Shown here piece after piece: positions 1 through 4,676 of a stretch of 5,592 bases of DNA. This DNA comes from an uncultured Eubacteriales bacterium (GTDB lineage Bacteria > Bacillota > Clostridia > Oscillospirales > CAG-272), in assembly GCA_900546635.1 (NCBI GenBank), contig URDS01000095.1:1-5592 (forward strand), given 5' to 3'. Position 1 is the stretch's first letter. Each line of letters begins with the position of its first letter. The translations under genes and the position numbers were made by a program. The notes under the pieces were generated by a model. It was not told the origin of the DNA. It ran no database searches and worked only from the letters and a program-made list of their open reading frames with translations.

Positions 1-37
1 AACCCCAATCGGCTGAAAAATTTTAATCGGTTTATCA

Positions 38-77
38 AAATCGCCCCCGTCTCGTGTACACGAGACGGGGGCGATTT
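38..77. repeat. Perfect 40-bp palindrome, possible bidirectional terminator
   Basis: The two 20-base arms are exact reverse complements, centred between 57 and 58 (GTGTACAC at the centre). The core of each arm is a run of C/G (CGCCCCCGTCTCG against CGAGACGGGGGCG), flanked by AAA on the left and TTT on the right. As RNA it forms a very stable hairpin with a four-base loop. Read on the minus strand it is followed by ATTTTGAT, and on the plus strand by ATTTGAC, so it could end transcripts arriving from either side: the flotillin gene on the right or an unseen gene left of the window. The T tracts are short, so the terminator role is likely but not certain. Confidence 0.7.
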
Positions 78-179
78 GACTGCCTGAAGCCGATCGTTTC
101 CGGCGATGAAGCGGGGCGCAAAGTTGCGGAACACAAAATCGTTTTGGAACCGCCGAAAACCCCCGTCTTTCCTGCAATA

Positions 180-210
180 AGCCGCAGACCTATTTTACGG
201 GCCTGCGGAT
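180..210 (+). repeat. Copy 1 of 31-bp inverted repeat, itself hairpin-forming
   Basis: This copy begins AGCCGCAGACC and ends GGCCTGCGG. It matches the reverse complement of 381-411 at 27 of 31 positions by my count, including the loop (TATTTTACG here, TATTTGACG in the complement of the other copy). Each copy can also fold on itself through CCGCAG/CTGCGG. No target duplication was seen next to it. Confidence 0.65.
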
Positions 211-239
211 GGAGCTTTTCGATAAAGATAAGAATTGCA

Positions 240-286
240 AATAAAATAAATACGTTTACAAGGCGGACACGCGCCGCCTTGTAAAC
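240..286 (-). terminator. Rho-independent terminator for the flotillin transcript
   Basis: A perfect 13-bp stem, GTTTACAAGGCGG (254-266) with CCGCCTTGTAAAC (274-286), encloses a 7-base loop (267-273). Read on the minus strand, the hairpin is followed by GTATTTATTTTATTTG, a broken but strongly T-rich tail, the usual form of an intrinsic terminator. It lies about 140 bp downstream of the flotillin stop codon, leaving room for a structured 3' untranslated region. On the plus strand the tail is ACACCTTGCG, so termination in that direction is unlikely. Confidence 0.65.
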
Positions 287-293
287 ACCTTGC

Positions 294-345
294 GGGCGCG
301 CGAGTGCCGCCAATGGGCGGCGCGACGGCGCGAGCGAACGCGCCC
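294..345. repeat. GC-rich nested stem structure
   Basis: GGGCGCG (294-300) is complementary to CGCGCCC (339-345). Inside them GCCGCC (306-311) pairs with GGCGGC (316-321) around a four-base AATG loop. The stretch is almost entirely G and C and carries no reading frame of interest. It probably folds in the 3' end of the flotillin transcript, or belongs to the same repeat cluster as its neighbours. Confidence 0.4.
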
Positions 346-351
346 TATCGT

Positions 352-371
352 CGCAAAACTTTAGTTTTGCG
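352..371. repeat. 9-bp stem hairpin, CGCAAAACT/AGTTTTGCG
   Basis: CGCAAAACT (352-360) and AGTTTTGCG (363-371) are exact reverse complements separated by only TT, so the real RNA loop would be TTTA with an 8-bp stem. It sits directly next to the 381-411 repeat and may be part of one compound structured element. There is no T tract on either side, so it does not look like a terminator. Confidence 0.5.
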
Positions 372-380
372 GCGGCCTGA

Positions 381-411
381 AGCCGCAGACCCGTCAAATA
401 GGCCTGCGGCT
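381..411 (-). repeat. Copy 2 of 31-bp inverted repeat
   Basis: This is the partner of 180-210 in opposite orientation. On its own it forms an 8-bp stem, AGCCGCAG (381-388) with CTGCGGCT (404-411), around a 15-base interior. It begins 14 bp beyond the flotillin stop codon. No T tract follows on the minus strand, so it is a poor terminator by itself but may protect the mRNA 3' end or act as a dispersed repeat unit. Confidence 0.65.
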
Positions 412-424
412 GTATCATTTTATG

Positions 425-1945
425 TTACTTTTCCAGCGAATTATCTATGTCGGAATCTGCCTGTGTGTCCGCTTCCTTTTCGGGCGCGGCCTGCGCGGGC
501 ATGACGACGACCGGCGTCACATTCTTGTCGGCCGCGAGCTTGCCGCCGAGCGCGCCCGCGAGCAAGCTCTTGAGATCAATGCCCATTCCGGCGCTGATGC
601 CCTCGGTGACCTGCGTTGTGCCGTTAACGATGTCCGCGAGCAGCTTTGCGCTGTTGCCCTCGCCGTACATGGTGATTTTATCGACCTTGGAGAGCGGTTC
701 GGCCACATTCTTCGCGATTTCGGGCAGCGCGGCCATAATCATTTCCACAACCGCGGCCTCGCCGTACTTCTTCATCGCTTCGGCTTTCTTGTCGATACCT
801 TCGGCCTCCGCGAGCGCCTTGGCTTTGATGGCCTCGGCCTCGGCCTTACCGACCGCTGCGATTCCCTCCGCTTCCTGCTCCTTGGCGTATTTCTGCGCCT
901 CGGCTATCTTCATTTCGGCGGCGGCTTCCTGCTCTTTTTCGTAGCGGCGGGCTTCCGCGTCTTTCTGACGTTTGAACAGTTCGGCCTGCGCCTCCTGCTC
1001 TTCGCGGTAGCGTTCGGCGTCCGCTTTCGCGCGGATCTCCGCGTCAAGGGTCTGCTTCATAACGTCCACTTCTCTGGACTTCAGTTCGGCTTCGCGCTCG
1101 GCTTTGGCGATGTTCGCGTTGGCCGAGGCAACCTCGATGGTTTTACGCTGCTCCTGCTCCTGAATGGAATAGGCGGCGTCCGCTTCCGCTTTTTTCACAT
1201 CGGACTGCTGTTTCAGTTCGGCCTGGCGGATGGCGAGCGTGGTCTGCTTTTCCGCGATTTCCATTTCGGACTGAACCTTGGCGTCGTTCGCTTCCTTAGC
1301 CGCCTTGGCCTGCGCGATGGTAATGTCCCGTTCCGCCTGCGCTTTTGCGACGGCGGCGCCCTTTTTGATCTGGGACACGTTGTCGATACCGAGGTCTTCG
1401 ATCACGTTGTTCTGGTCGGAGAAAGACTGAACGTTGAACGAGATCATCTCAAGTCCCATTTTACCCAGATCCGGGATTGCGTTTTCCTGTACGCGCTCGC
1501 CGAAAGCCTTGCGGTCGGTGACCATTTCCTCCAGCCGCATCTGACCGACGATTTCACGCATGTTTCCCTCCAGCGTGTCCTGGACGCGGCGAATAATCAT
1601 GTCCTCCGTTTCGTTTAAGAAGAATTTGGAGGCGAGCGTCATCATCTCCGTGCTCTGGCCGATTCGGATTTTAACGGTTGCGTCCACCTTGACGTTGATG
1701 TACTCCGCGTTCGGAACGAAATCGGTCGTTTTGACATCGACGGAGAACATTTTGAGGGAAAGCTTATCCAGCCGCTCCAAAAACGGGATGCGGATGCCCG
1801 CCCGTCCGATCAGGATCCGCGGCTTTCGGAAGCCCGAAATCAGAAAGGCCGTGTCCGGCGGCGCTTTTACGTACCCGATACAGATGATAACGACAACGGC
1901 AAGCAGTACAACGAAATAGGGCAGGGCTTTTGCTAAAAATTCCAT
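425..1945 (-). CDS. floT: Flotillin-like SPFH/band-7 membrane scaffold protein
   Basis: This 506-residue protein has the layout of bacterial flotillins (YuaG/FloT type). A hydrophobic membrane-anchoring segment lies at about residues 6-27, an SPFH/PHB domain at about 28-190, and a long Ala/Glu/Lys-rich coiled coil at about 190-395. A flotillin C-terminal segment follows (ALPEIAKNVAEPLSKVDKI, 406-424), then a Gly/Ala-rich stretch and an acidic tail ending in SLEK. The length matches the family. Flotillins oligomerise at the inner face of the membrane and organise functional membrane microdomains, affecting secretion, signalling and fluidity. I chose the start at 1945 because AGGAGG ends five bases upstream and the membrane segment follows at once; an in-frame ATG at 2059 would add 38 residues without that support. 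The NfeD-type partner often found beside flotillin genes is not in this window. The symbol is by family resemblance. Confidence 0.93.
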   Translation of the reverse strand: MEFLAKALPYFVVLLAVVVIICIGYVKAPPDTAFLISGFRKPRILIGRAGIRIPFLERLDKLSLKMFSVDVKTTDFVPNAEYINVKVDATVKIRIGQSTEMMTLASKFFLNETEDMIIRRVQDTLEGNMREIVGQMRLEEMVTDRKAFGERVQENAIPDLGKMGLEMISFNVQSFSDQNNVIEDLGIDNVSQIKKGAAVAKAQAERDITIAQAKAAKEANDAKVQSEMEIAEKQTTLAIRQAELKQQSDVKKAEADAAYSIQEQEQRKTIEVASANANIAKAEREAELKSREVDVMKQTLDAEIRAKADAERYREEQEAQAELFKRQKDAEARRYEKEQEAAAEMKIAEAQKYAKEQEAEGIAAVGKAEAEAIKAKALAEAEGIDKKAEAMKKYGEAAVVEMIMAALPEIAKNVAEPLSKVDKITMYGEGNSAKLLADIVNGTTQVTEGISAGMGIDLKSLLAGALGGKLAADKNVTPVVVMPAQAAPEKEADTQADSDIDNSLEK

Positions 1946-1950
1946 AAAAT

Positions 1951-1958
1951 CCTCCTTT
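1951..1958 (-). promoter_or_regulatory. Strong ribosome binding site fixing the flotillin start
   Basis: On the minus strand the sequence reads AAAGGAGG, five bases before the ATG at 1945. It is a near-perfect Shine-Dalgarno site and decides between this start and the upstream in-frame ATG at 2059. Confidence 0.85.
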
Positions 1959-1961
1959 TCA

Positions 1962-1981
1962 AAAACCGAATGGACGGTTTT
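1962..1981 (-). promoter_or_regulatory. Small hairpin next to the flotillin ribosome binding site
   Basis: AAAACCG (1962-1968) pairs with CGGTTTT (1975-1981) around a six-base loop. In the transcript the stem closes a few bases before AAAGGAGG and is followed by TTG, so it could tune access to the binding site. The stem is A/T-rich and short, so any regulatory role is speculative. Confidence 0.3.
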
Positions 1982-2145
1982 CTGTCGCGAGCCGGGGGCG
2001 GTGCGTTTGCCAAGGGCAGAGATGGAATCCAAAAGCGGGAGACCTGCCGCGCCCTGCAAAAGAGCGTCCTCCGCGTCTCGTCTTTCGTATAGATAAACGG
2101 TTTATGGCTGTTTTTTCGCAGGCGCAGACCGCTTACCTTATAAAA

Positions 2146-2174
2146 AGTATATCGTATCTGGGCCGGAAAGTCAA
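2146..2174 (-). promoter_or_regulatory. Sigma-A type promoter for the flotillin gene
   Basis: On the minus strand TTGACT (2174-2169) and TATACT (2151-2146) are separated by exactly 17 bases. Each hexamer matches the consensus at five of six positions. The implied transcription start is near 2139. The only gene downstream on this strand in the window is the flotillin. Confidence 0.75.
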
Positions 2175-2184
2175 TTTTTTTGAC
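2170..2184. promoter_or_regulatory. Operator-like inverted repeat over the flotillin -35 box
   Basis: GTCAA (2170-2174) and TTGAC (2180-2184) form an inverted repeat with a five-T spacer. The left half is part of the flotillin -35 hexamer, so a protein bound here would block or alter that promoter. The right half reads TTGACC on the plus strand and could itself be a -35 box for rightward transcription, although the -10 candidate 18 bases on (TATTTG) is poor. The symmetry may simply come from two opposed -35 boxes. Confidence 0.35.
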
Positions 2185-2212
2185 CGGACGCGCATTTTCC
2201 GTCTATTTGAAT

Positions 2213-2241
2213 TTGCTTTTTTCCGCGATCTGTGATACACT
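2213..2241 (+). promoter_or_regulatory. Candidate promoter for the aminotransferase gene
   Basis: TTGCTT (2213-2218) lies 17 bases before TACACT (2236-2241), which is preceded by TGA and so has the TGn extended -10 form. The -35 match is weak (three of six), as expected if the extended -10 carries most of the recognition or an activator helps. The transcription start would be near 2248, giving a leader of about 114 nt. Confidence 0.45.
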
Positions 2242-2253
2242 GTTTTCAGACGC

Positions 2254-2281
2254 GGGTTCAGACGGCGCTGCGTTTGAACCC
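2254..2281 (+). promoter_or_regulatory. Stable hairpin in the aminotransferase leader
   Basis: GGGTTCAGACG (2254-2264) pairs with CGTTTGAACCC (2271-2281) through 11 pairs, one of them G-U, around a six-base loop. It would form at the very 5' end of the predicted transcript. No T tract follows, so it is not a simple terminator; it could protect the 5' end or be part of a larger leader structure with the GC palindrome at 2325-2338 (CGCGGCCGGCCGCG). No known riboswitch was recognised. Confidence 0.4.
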
Positions 2282-2361
2282 AGATGGAAATTTCAAATTC
2301 CGCGCGGCGTGTCGGGGATATTCCCGCGGCCGGCCGCGCGGCGAAAAGGCAGGAATATTGT

Positions 2362-3600
2362 ATGGAACCGAAATACAACCGCTATGACAAGAGCCGCGCG
2401 CTTTTTGAACGCGCCGCGCGCGTGATTCCCTCCGGTATCTACGGGCATCAGGGACCCGCAGAGGGCTGTTTTATCCCGGTAGACGCCTTTCCGTTTTATT
2501 CCGAGCGCGCAAAAGGGAGCTACTTCTGGGATGTGGACGGCAACCGCTTTATCGACTACATGTGCGCCTATGGTCCGAACATTCTCGGTTACGGAGACGA
2601 GGAGGTGGACGAGGCCGCAAGAAAGCAGCTTGAAAAGGAGAACTGCGTCACCGCGCCTTCGTCGGTGATGGTCGATTTTGCCGAACTGCTCACCGAAACG
2701 GTGGCATCGGCCGACTGGAGCTTTTTCGCCAAGAACGGCAACGACGTGACCTCACTTGCGGTCATGACGGCGCGCGCCTACACGCGGCGCAAGAAGATCG
2801 TCTTTTTCAAGGGCTATTATCACGGCGTTTCCCCGTGGACGCAGAAGCTCGACTATTCCGGGGTGCTGGAGGAGGAGGTCTGCAACAATCTGTATGTCAA
2901 GTGGAACGATTTCGCGGCGCTTGAGCGGGTCTTCGCCGAGAATCCGGGGCAGATCGCCGCGGTGATCTCCCAGCCGTACATGCACGGGAACTTTGTTGAC
3001 AACGAGCTTCCGGCAGAGGGCTTTTGGCAGCGCGTGCGCGAAAAATGCACCGCGGAGGGAACGGTGCTGATCATAGACGACGTGCGCGCCGGGTTCCGGC
3101 TGGACATTGCCGGATCGGATCATTATTTCGGCTTTGAGGCCGACCTTATCTGCTTCTGCAAGGCGCTGGCCAACGGTTACAACGTGTCGGCGCTGTGCGG
3201 CAAGAATTTTCTCAAAAACACGGTCAGCGGCATTTCGTTCACCGGCAGCTATTGGATGAGCGCGGTCCCGTTTGCCGCCGGCATCGCCTGCATCCAAAAA
3301 ATGAAGCGGCTGGATCTGCCAAAGCTTTTGCGAGAAAAGGGCGAAAAGCTCTGCGGCGGACTCCGAAGCGCGGCGGCAAAGCACGGCTATGATCTGCGCG
3401 TTTCGGGCGCGCCCGCGCTCTTTTATCTGCGCGTTGCAAACGACGACAGCTTGATGACGCATCAGCGCTTTGTCGCCGAAATGGTTCGCAGAGGCGTCTA
3501 TTTCACCAACCACCACAATCATTTTCTGAATTATTCGCTCTCTGACGCCGATATTGCGGAAACGATTGAAATCGCCGACGACGTGTTCCGCACGCTCTGA
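2362..3600 (+). CDS. Class III PLP-dependent aminotransferase, glutamate-1-semialdehyde aminomutase-like
   Basis: This 412-residue cytoplasmic enzyme has the fold-type I class III pattern. The features in order are PSGIYGH near residue 23, the cofactor-phosphate loop region KNGNDVTSLAV (124-134), the GYYHG motif (151-155) and the cofactor-binding IIDDVRAGFR (237-246). Lys267 in CFCKALANG is the expected Schiff-base lysine, and FTGSYW (293-298) corresponds to the Thr that contacts phosphate from the other subunit. Family members move an amino group using pyridoxal phosphate. The SGTEA and DEV motifs usual in the aminomutase are here NGND and DDV, and no haem genes are nearby, so a true hemL role is doubtful and the substrate is unknown. 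The start at 2362 has AGGA seven bases upstream; the in-frame ATG at 2284 has none and would add 26 unlike residues. The AraC gene follows on the same strand. Confidence 0.88.
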   Translation: MEPKYNRYDKSRALFERAARVIPSGIYGHQGPAEGCFIPVDAFPFYSERAKGSYFWDVDGNRFIDYMCAYGPNILGYGDEEVDEAARKQLEKENCVTAPSSVMVDFAELLTETVASADWSFFAKNGNDVTSLAVMTARAYTRRKKIVFFKGYYHGVSPWTQKLDYSGVLEEEVCNNLYVKWNDFAALERVFAENPGQIAAVISQPYMHGNFVDNELPAEGFWQRVREKCTAEGTVLIIDDVRAGFRLDIAGSDHYFGFEADLICFCKALANGYNVSALCGKNFLKNTVSGISFTGSYWMSAVPFAAGIACIQKMKRLDLPKLLREKGEKLCGGLRSAAAKHGYDLRVSGAPALFYLRVANDDSLMTHQRFVAEMVRRGVYFTNHHNHFLNYSLSDADIAETIEIADDVFRTL

Positions 3601-3616
3601 GCGCATAGCGCTTTTT
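3600..3616 (+). terminator. Weak terminator-like hairpin after the aminotransferase
   Basis: AGCGC (3600-3604) and GCGCT (3608-3612) form a 5-bp stem with an ATA loop, running into five Ts (3612-3616). It overlaps the last base of the stop codon. The stem is short, so termination would be partial at best, allowing read-through into the AraC gene. A second small stem, CGCGGC/GCCGCG (3648-3663), sits just ahead of that gene's ribosome binding site. Confidence 0.35.
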
Positions 3617-3683
3617 CGTATACGGGATCGGATTTTCGATTTTCGGACGCGGCGTTTGCCGCGCCGCATATGGAGGTGATGGT

Positions 3684-4520
3684 ATGGAAACCTTTGCAAA
3701 CACAACCGAGGATTTTTCAAGGGATCCGGCGGCGCTTCCGCTGCGCCCGACGGCGTTCGGCACCTGCGCGCGGCTTCCCGAAATGCCGTCCGGCGGCAAT
3801 GCGCATCTGCTGCTTGCCGTGCGGTCGGGCGGGGCGCTCGCGCATCTGCCGGACGGTACTGCGCAAAGTCTGGCGGTCGGTTCTCTTTTGTATGTGCGCG
3901 CGGGCGCGGTACTGCGTTTTGAGGACGTGTCCGGGGAGACGGTCTGCGAATTTGTGCGCTTTGACGCGGACGCAGACTTCATGCGGCATCTGGACCTGCC
4001 CGACGCGCTGATCGGCGAGGCGGGCGAGGGCGCGTCGCTTGCCGGCATTGTCCGGATGAATCCGTACGCGCTTGAATTTGCGCACGACTGCCTGAAAATC
4101 GGCGCGACCGTGTATTTCGCGCTGGCAAAGCTTGCCCGCGACCGGATGCTCAGCCGCTTTGAGCGCTTTGACGCGCTCACAGACCGCCTGTCGCCCGCGA
4201 TGCTGCAAATCGAACAGCGCTATGCCGAGCCGCTGACGGTCCGGGTGCTGGCCTACAGCTGCCGGATGAGCGAGAGCCAGTTTTCCCGCCTGTTCAAGCA
4301 GATGTACGGCTGTACGCCGATCCAGTATTTGATCCGCGTCCGGCTGGACAAGGCAAAAAGTATGCTTGCGGACGGCGAGTATGACCTTGACGCGGTCGCG
4401 GCGGCATGCGGACTCGGCAACGCCAAGTATTTCGGCGAGCTTTTGAAAAAGCACGATCATATCACGCCGCGCGAGCTTCGCGTGATGTACAAAGAGACCA
4501 CGCAGCTTCGGTTCTTTTGA
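3684..4520 (+). CDS. AraC/XylS-family transcriptional regulator
   Basis: The 278-residue protein has a C-terminal AraC DNA-binding domain with two helix-turn-helix motifs. The first is at about 184-208 (LTVRVLAYSCRMSESQFSRL) and is followed by GCTPIQYLIRVRLDKAKSML. The second is at about 233-257 (DLDAVAAACGLGNAKYFGEL), followed by the usual TPRELR (261-266). The N-terminal half (about 40-95) looks like a small beta-rich cupin-type sensor, with GSLLYVRAGAVLRFE fitting that pattern, so it probably binds a small ligand; which one is unknown. GGAGG at 3672-3676 is seven bases before the ATG, a strong start. It lies 83 bp after the aminotransferase with no promoter I could find, so the two are probably read together. 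Such regulators often control neighbouring genes, so the aminotransferase is a likely target, but this is inference. No terminator is obvious after it. Confidence 0.92.
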   Translation: METFANTTEDFSRDPAALPLRPTAFGTCARLPEMPSGGNAHLLLAVRSGGALAHLPDGTAQSLAVGSLLYVRAGAVLRFEDVSGETVCEFVRFDADADFMRHLDLPDALIGEAGEGASLAGIVRMNPYALEFAHDCLKIGATVYFALAKLARDRMLSRFERFDALTDRLSPAMLQIEQRYAEPLTVRVLAYSCRMSESQFSRLFKQMYGCTPIQYLIRVRLDKAKSMLADGEYDLDAVAAACGLGNAKYFGELLKKHDHITPRELRVMYKETTQLRFF

Positions 4521-4581
4521 AAAATTTGCGTAAAAACCCAGTAAAAATCGGGACACATATGCAAAAACTGCGGATTTTCTA

Positions 4582-4610
4582 TTTACTTTTCAGAGCCGCG
4601 ATGGTATAAT
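4582..4610 (+). promoter_or_regulatory. Strong extended -10 promoter for nifJ
   Basis: TTTACT (4582-4587) lies 17 bases before a perfect TATAAT (4605-4610), which is preceded by TGG, giving an extended -10. The predicted transcription start is near 4617, so the leader is about 60 nt. A high level of expression is expected for this central metabolic gene, which also shows codons typical of well-expressed genes (AAC, AAG, GAC, ATC). Confidence 0.75.
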
Positions 4611-4620
4611 GTACGGTGGT

Positions 4621-4646
4621 ATTTAAGTGATCTATATGATTTAAAT
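4621..4646. promoter_or_regulatory. AT-rich inverted repeat just inside the nifJ transcript
   Basis: ATTTAAGT (4621-4628) can pair with ATTTAAAT (4639-4646), with one G-T pair, across ten bases. It lies just downstream of the predicted transcription start, where a repressor could act, and is very AT-rich for this genome. It does not match the consensus of redox regulators I know, such as Rex. It may only be an AT-rich leader. Confidence 0.25.
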
Positions 4647-4676
4647 ATAAATTTTAGTTTTTTGGAGGTATTCCCA

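Larger units (their letters stand above)
1..424. other. Non-coding intergenic region rich in hairpins and inverted repeats
   Basis: No convincing gene lies here. Open frames exist on both strands (minus 418-35, plus 54-284), but they run straight through the palindromes, have no good ribosome binding site, and translate to Arg/Ala-rich sequence with no recognisable fold. What is present is secondary structure: a perfect palindrome (38-77), two opposed 31-bp repeats (180-210, 381-411), a 13-bp-stem hairpin (254-286), GC-rich stems (294-345) and a 9-bp stem (352-371). An 11-bp word, GCCTGAAGCCG, occurs at 82-92 and again at 375-385. The region follows the 3' end of the minus-strand flotillin gene, so part of it must serve as that gene's 3' untranslated region and terminator. 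The rest resembles dispersed intergenic repeat sequence, which is an inference. Confidence 0.7.
1946..2139 (-). other. Long untranslated leader of the flotillin transcript
   Basis: The predicted transcription start is near 2139 and the start codon is at 1945, giving a leader of about 195 nt. It contains the 13-base symmetric sequence ATAAACGGTTTAT (2093-2105) about 35 bp downstream of the start, and the hairpin at 1962-1981. I recognise no known riboswitch. An alternative is that another promoter closer to the gene is used, but I saw no good candidate. Confidence 0.4.

Noticed and set aside
35..418. Minus-strand open frame of 127 codons in the left intergenic region
   Set aside because: It runs through the palindrome and both inverted repeats, lacks a ribosome binding site and gives Arg/Ala-rich sequence with no recognisable domain.
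1..424. Possible CRISPR array in the repeat-rich left region
   Set aside because: The repeats are two opposed copies and unrelated hairpins, with no regular direct repeat and spacer pattern.
422..1618. Long plus-strand open frame (398 codons) opposite the flotillin gene
   Set aside because: It is antisense to a well-supported flotillin and has no ribosome binding site. Its Phe/Leu/Gly/Arg-rich composition is what the complement of Glu/Ala/Lys coiled-coil codons gives.
1946..2059. N-terminal extension of the flotillin to the ATG at 2059
   Set aside because: The 38 extra residues are not flotillin-like, and the perfect ribosome binding site lies inside the extension, just before the start at 1945.
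2752..3720. Minus-strand open frame of 322 codons opposite the aminotransferase
   Set aside because: It is antisense to a gene with intact catalytic motifs and has no start signal; it is explained by GC-rich codon bias.
3717..4556. Minus-strand open frame of 279 codons opposite the AraC gene
   Set aside because: It overlaps almost exactly a clear AraC regulator in antisense, and its protein has no recognisable family features.
4521..4580. Terminator for the AraC gene
   Set aside because: Only a three- to four-base pairing (CCC with GGG around 4538-4554) is present and no T tract follows, so no terminator can be supported.
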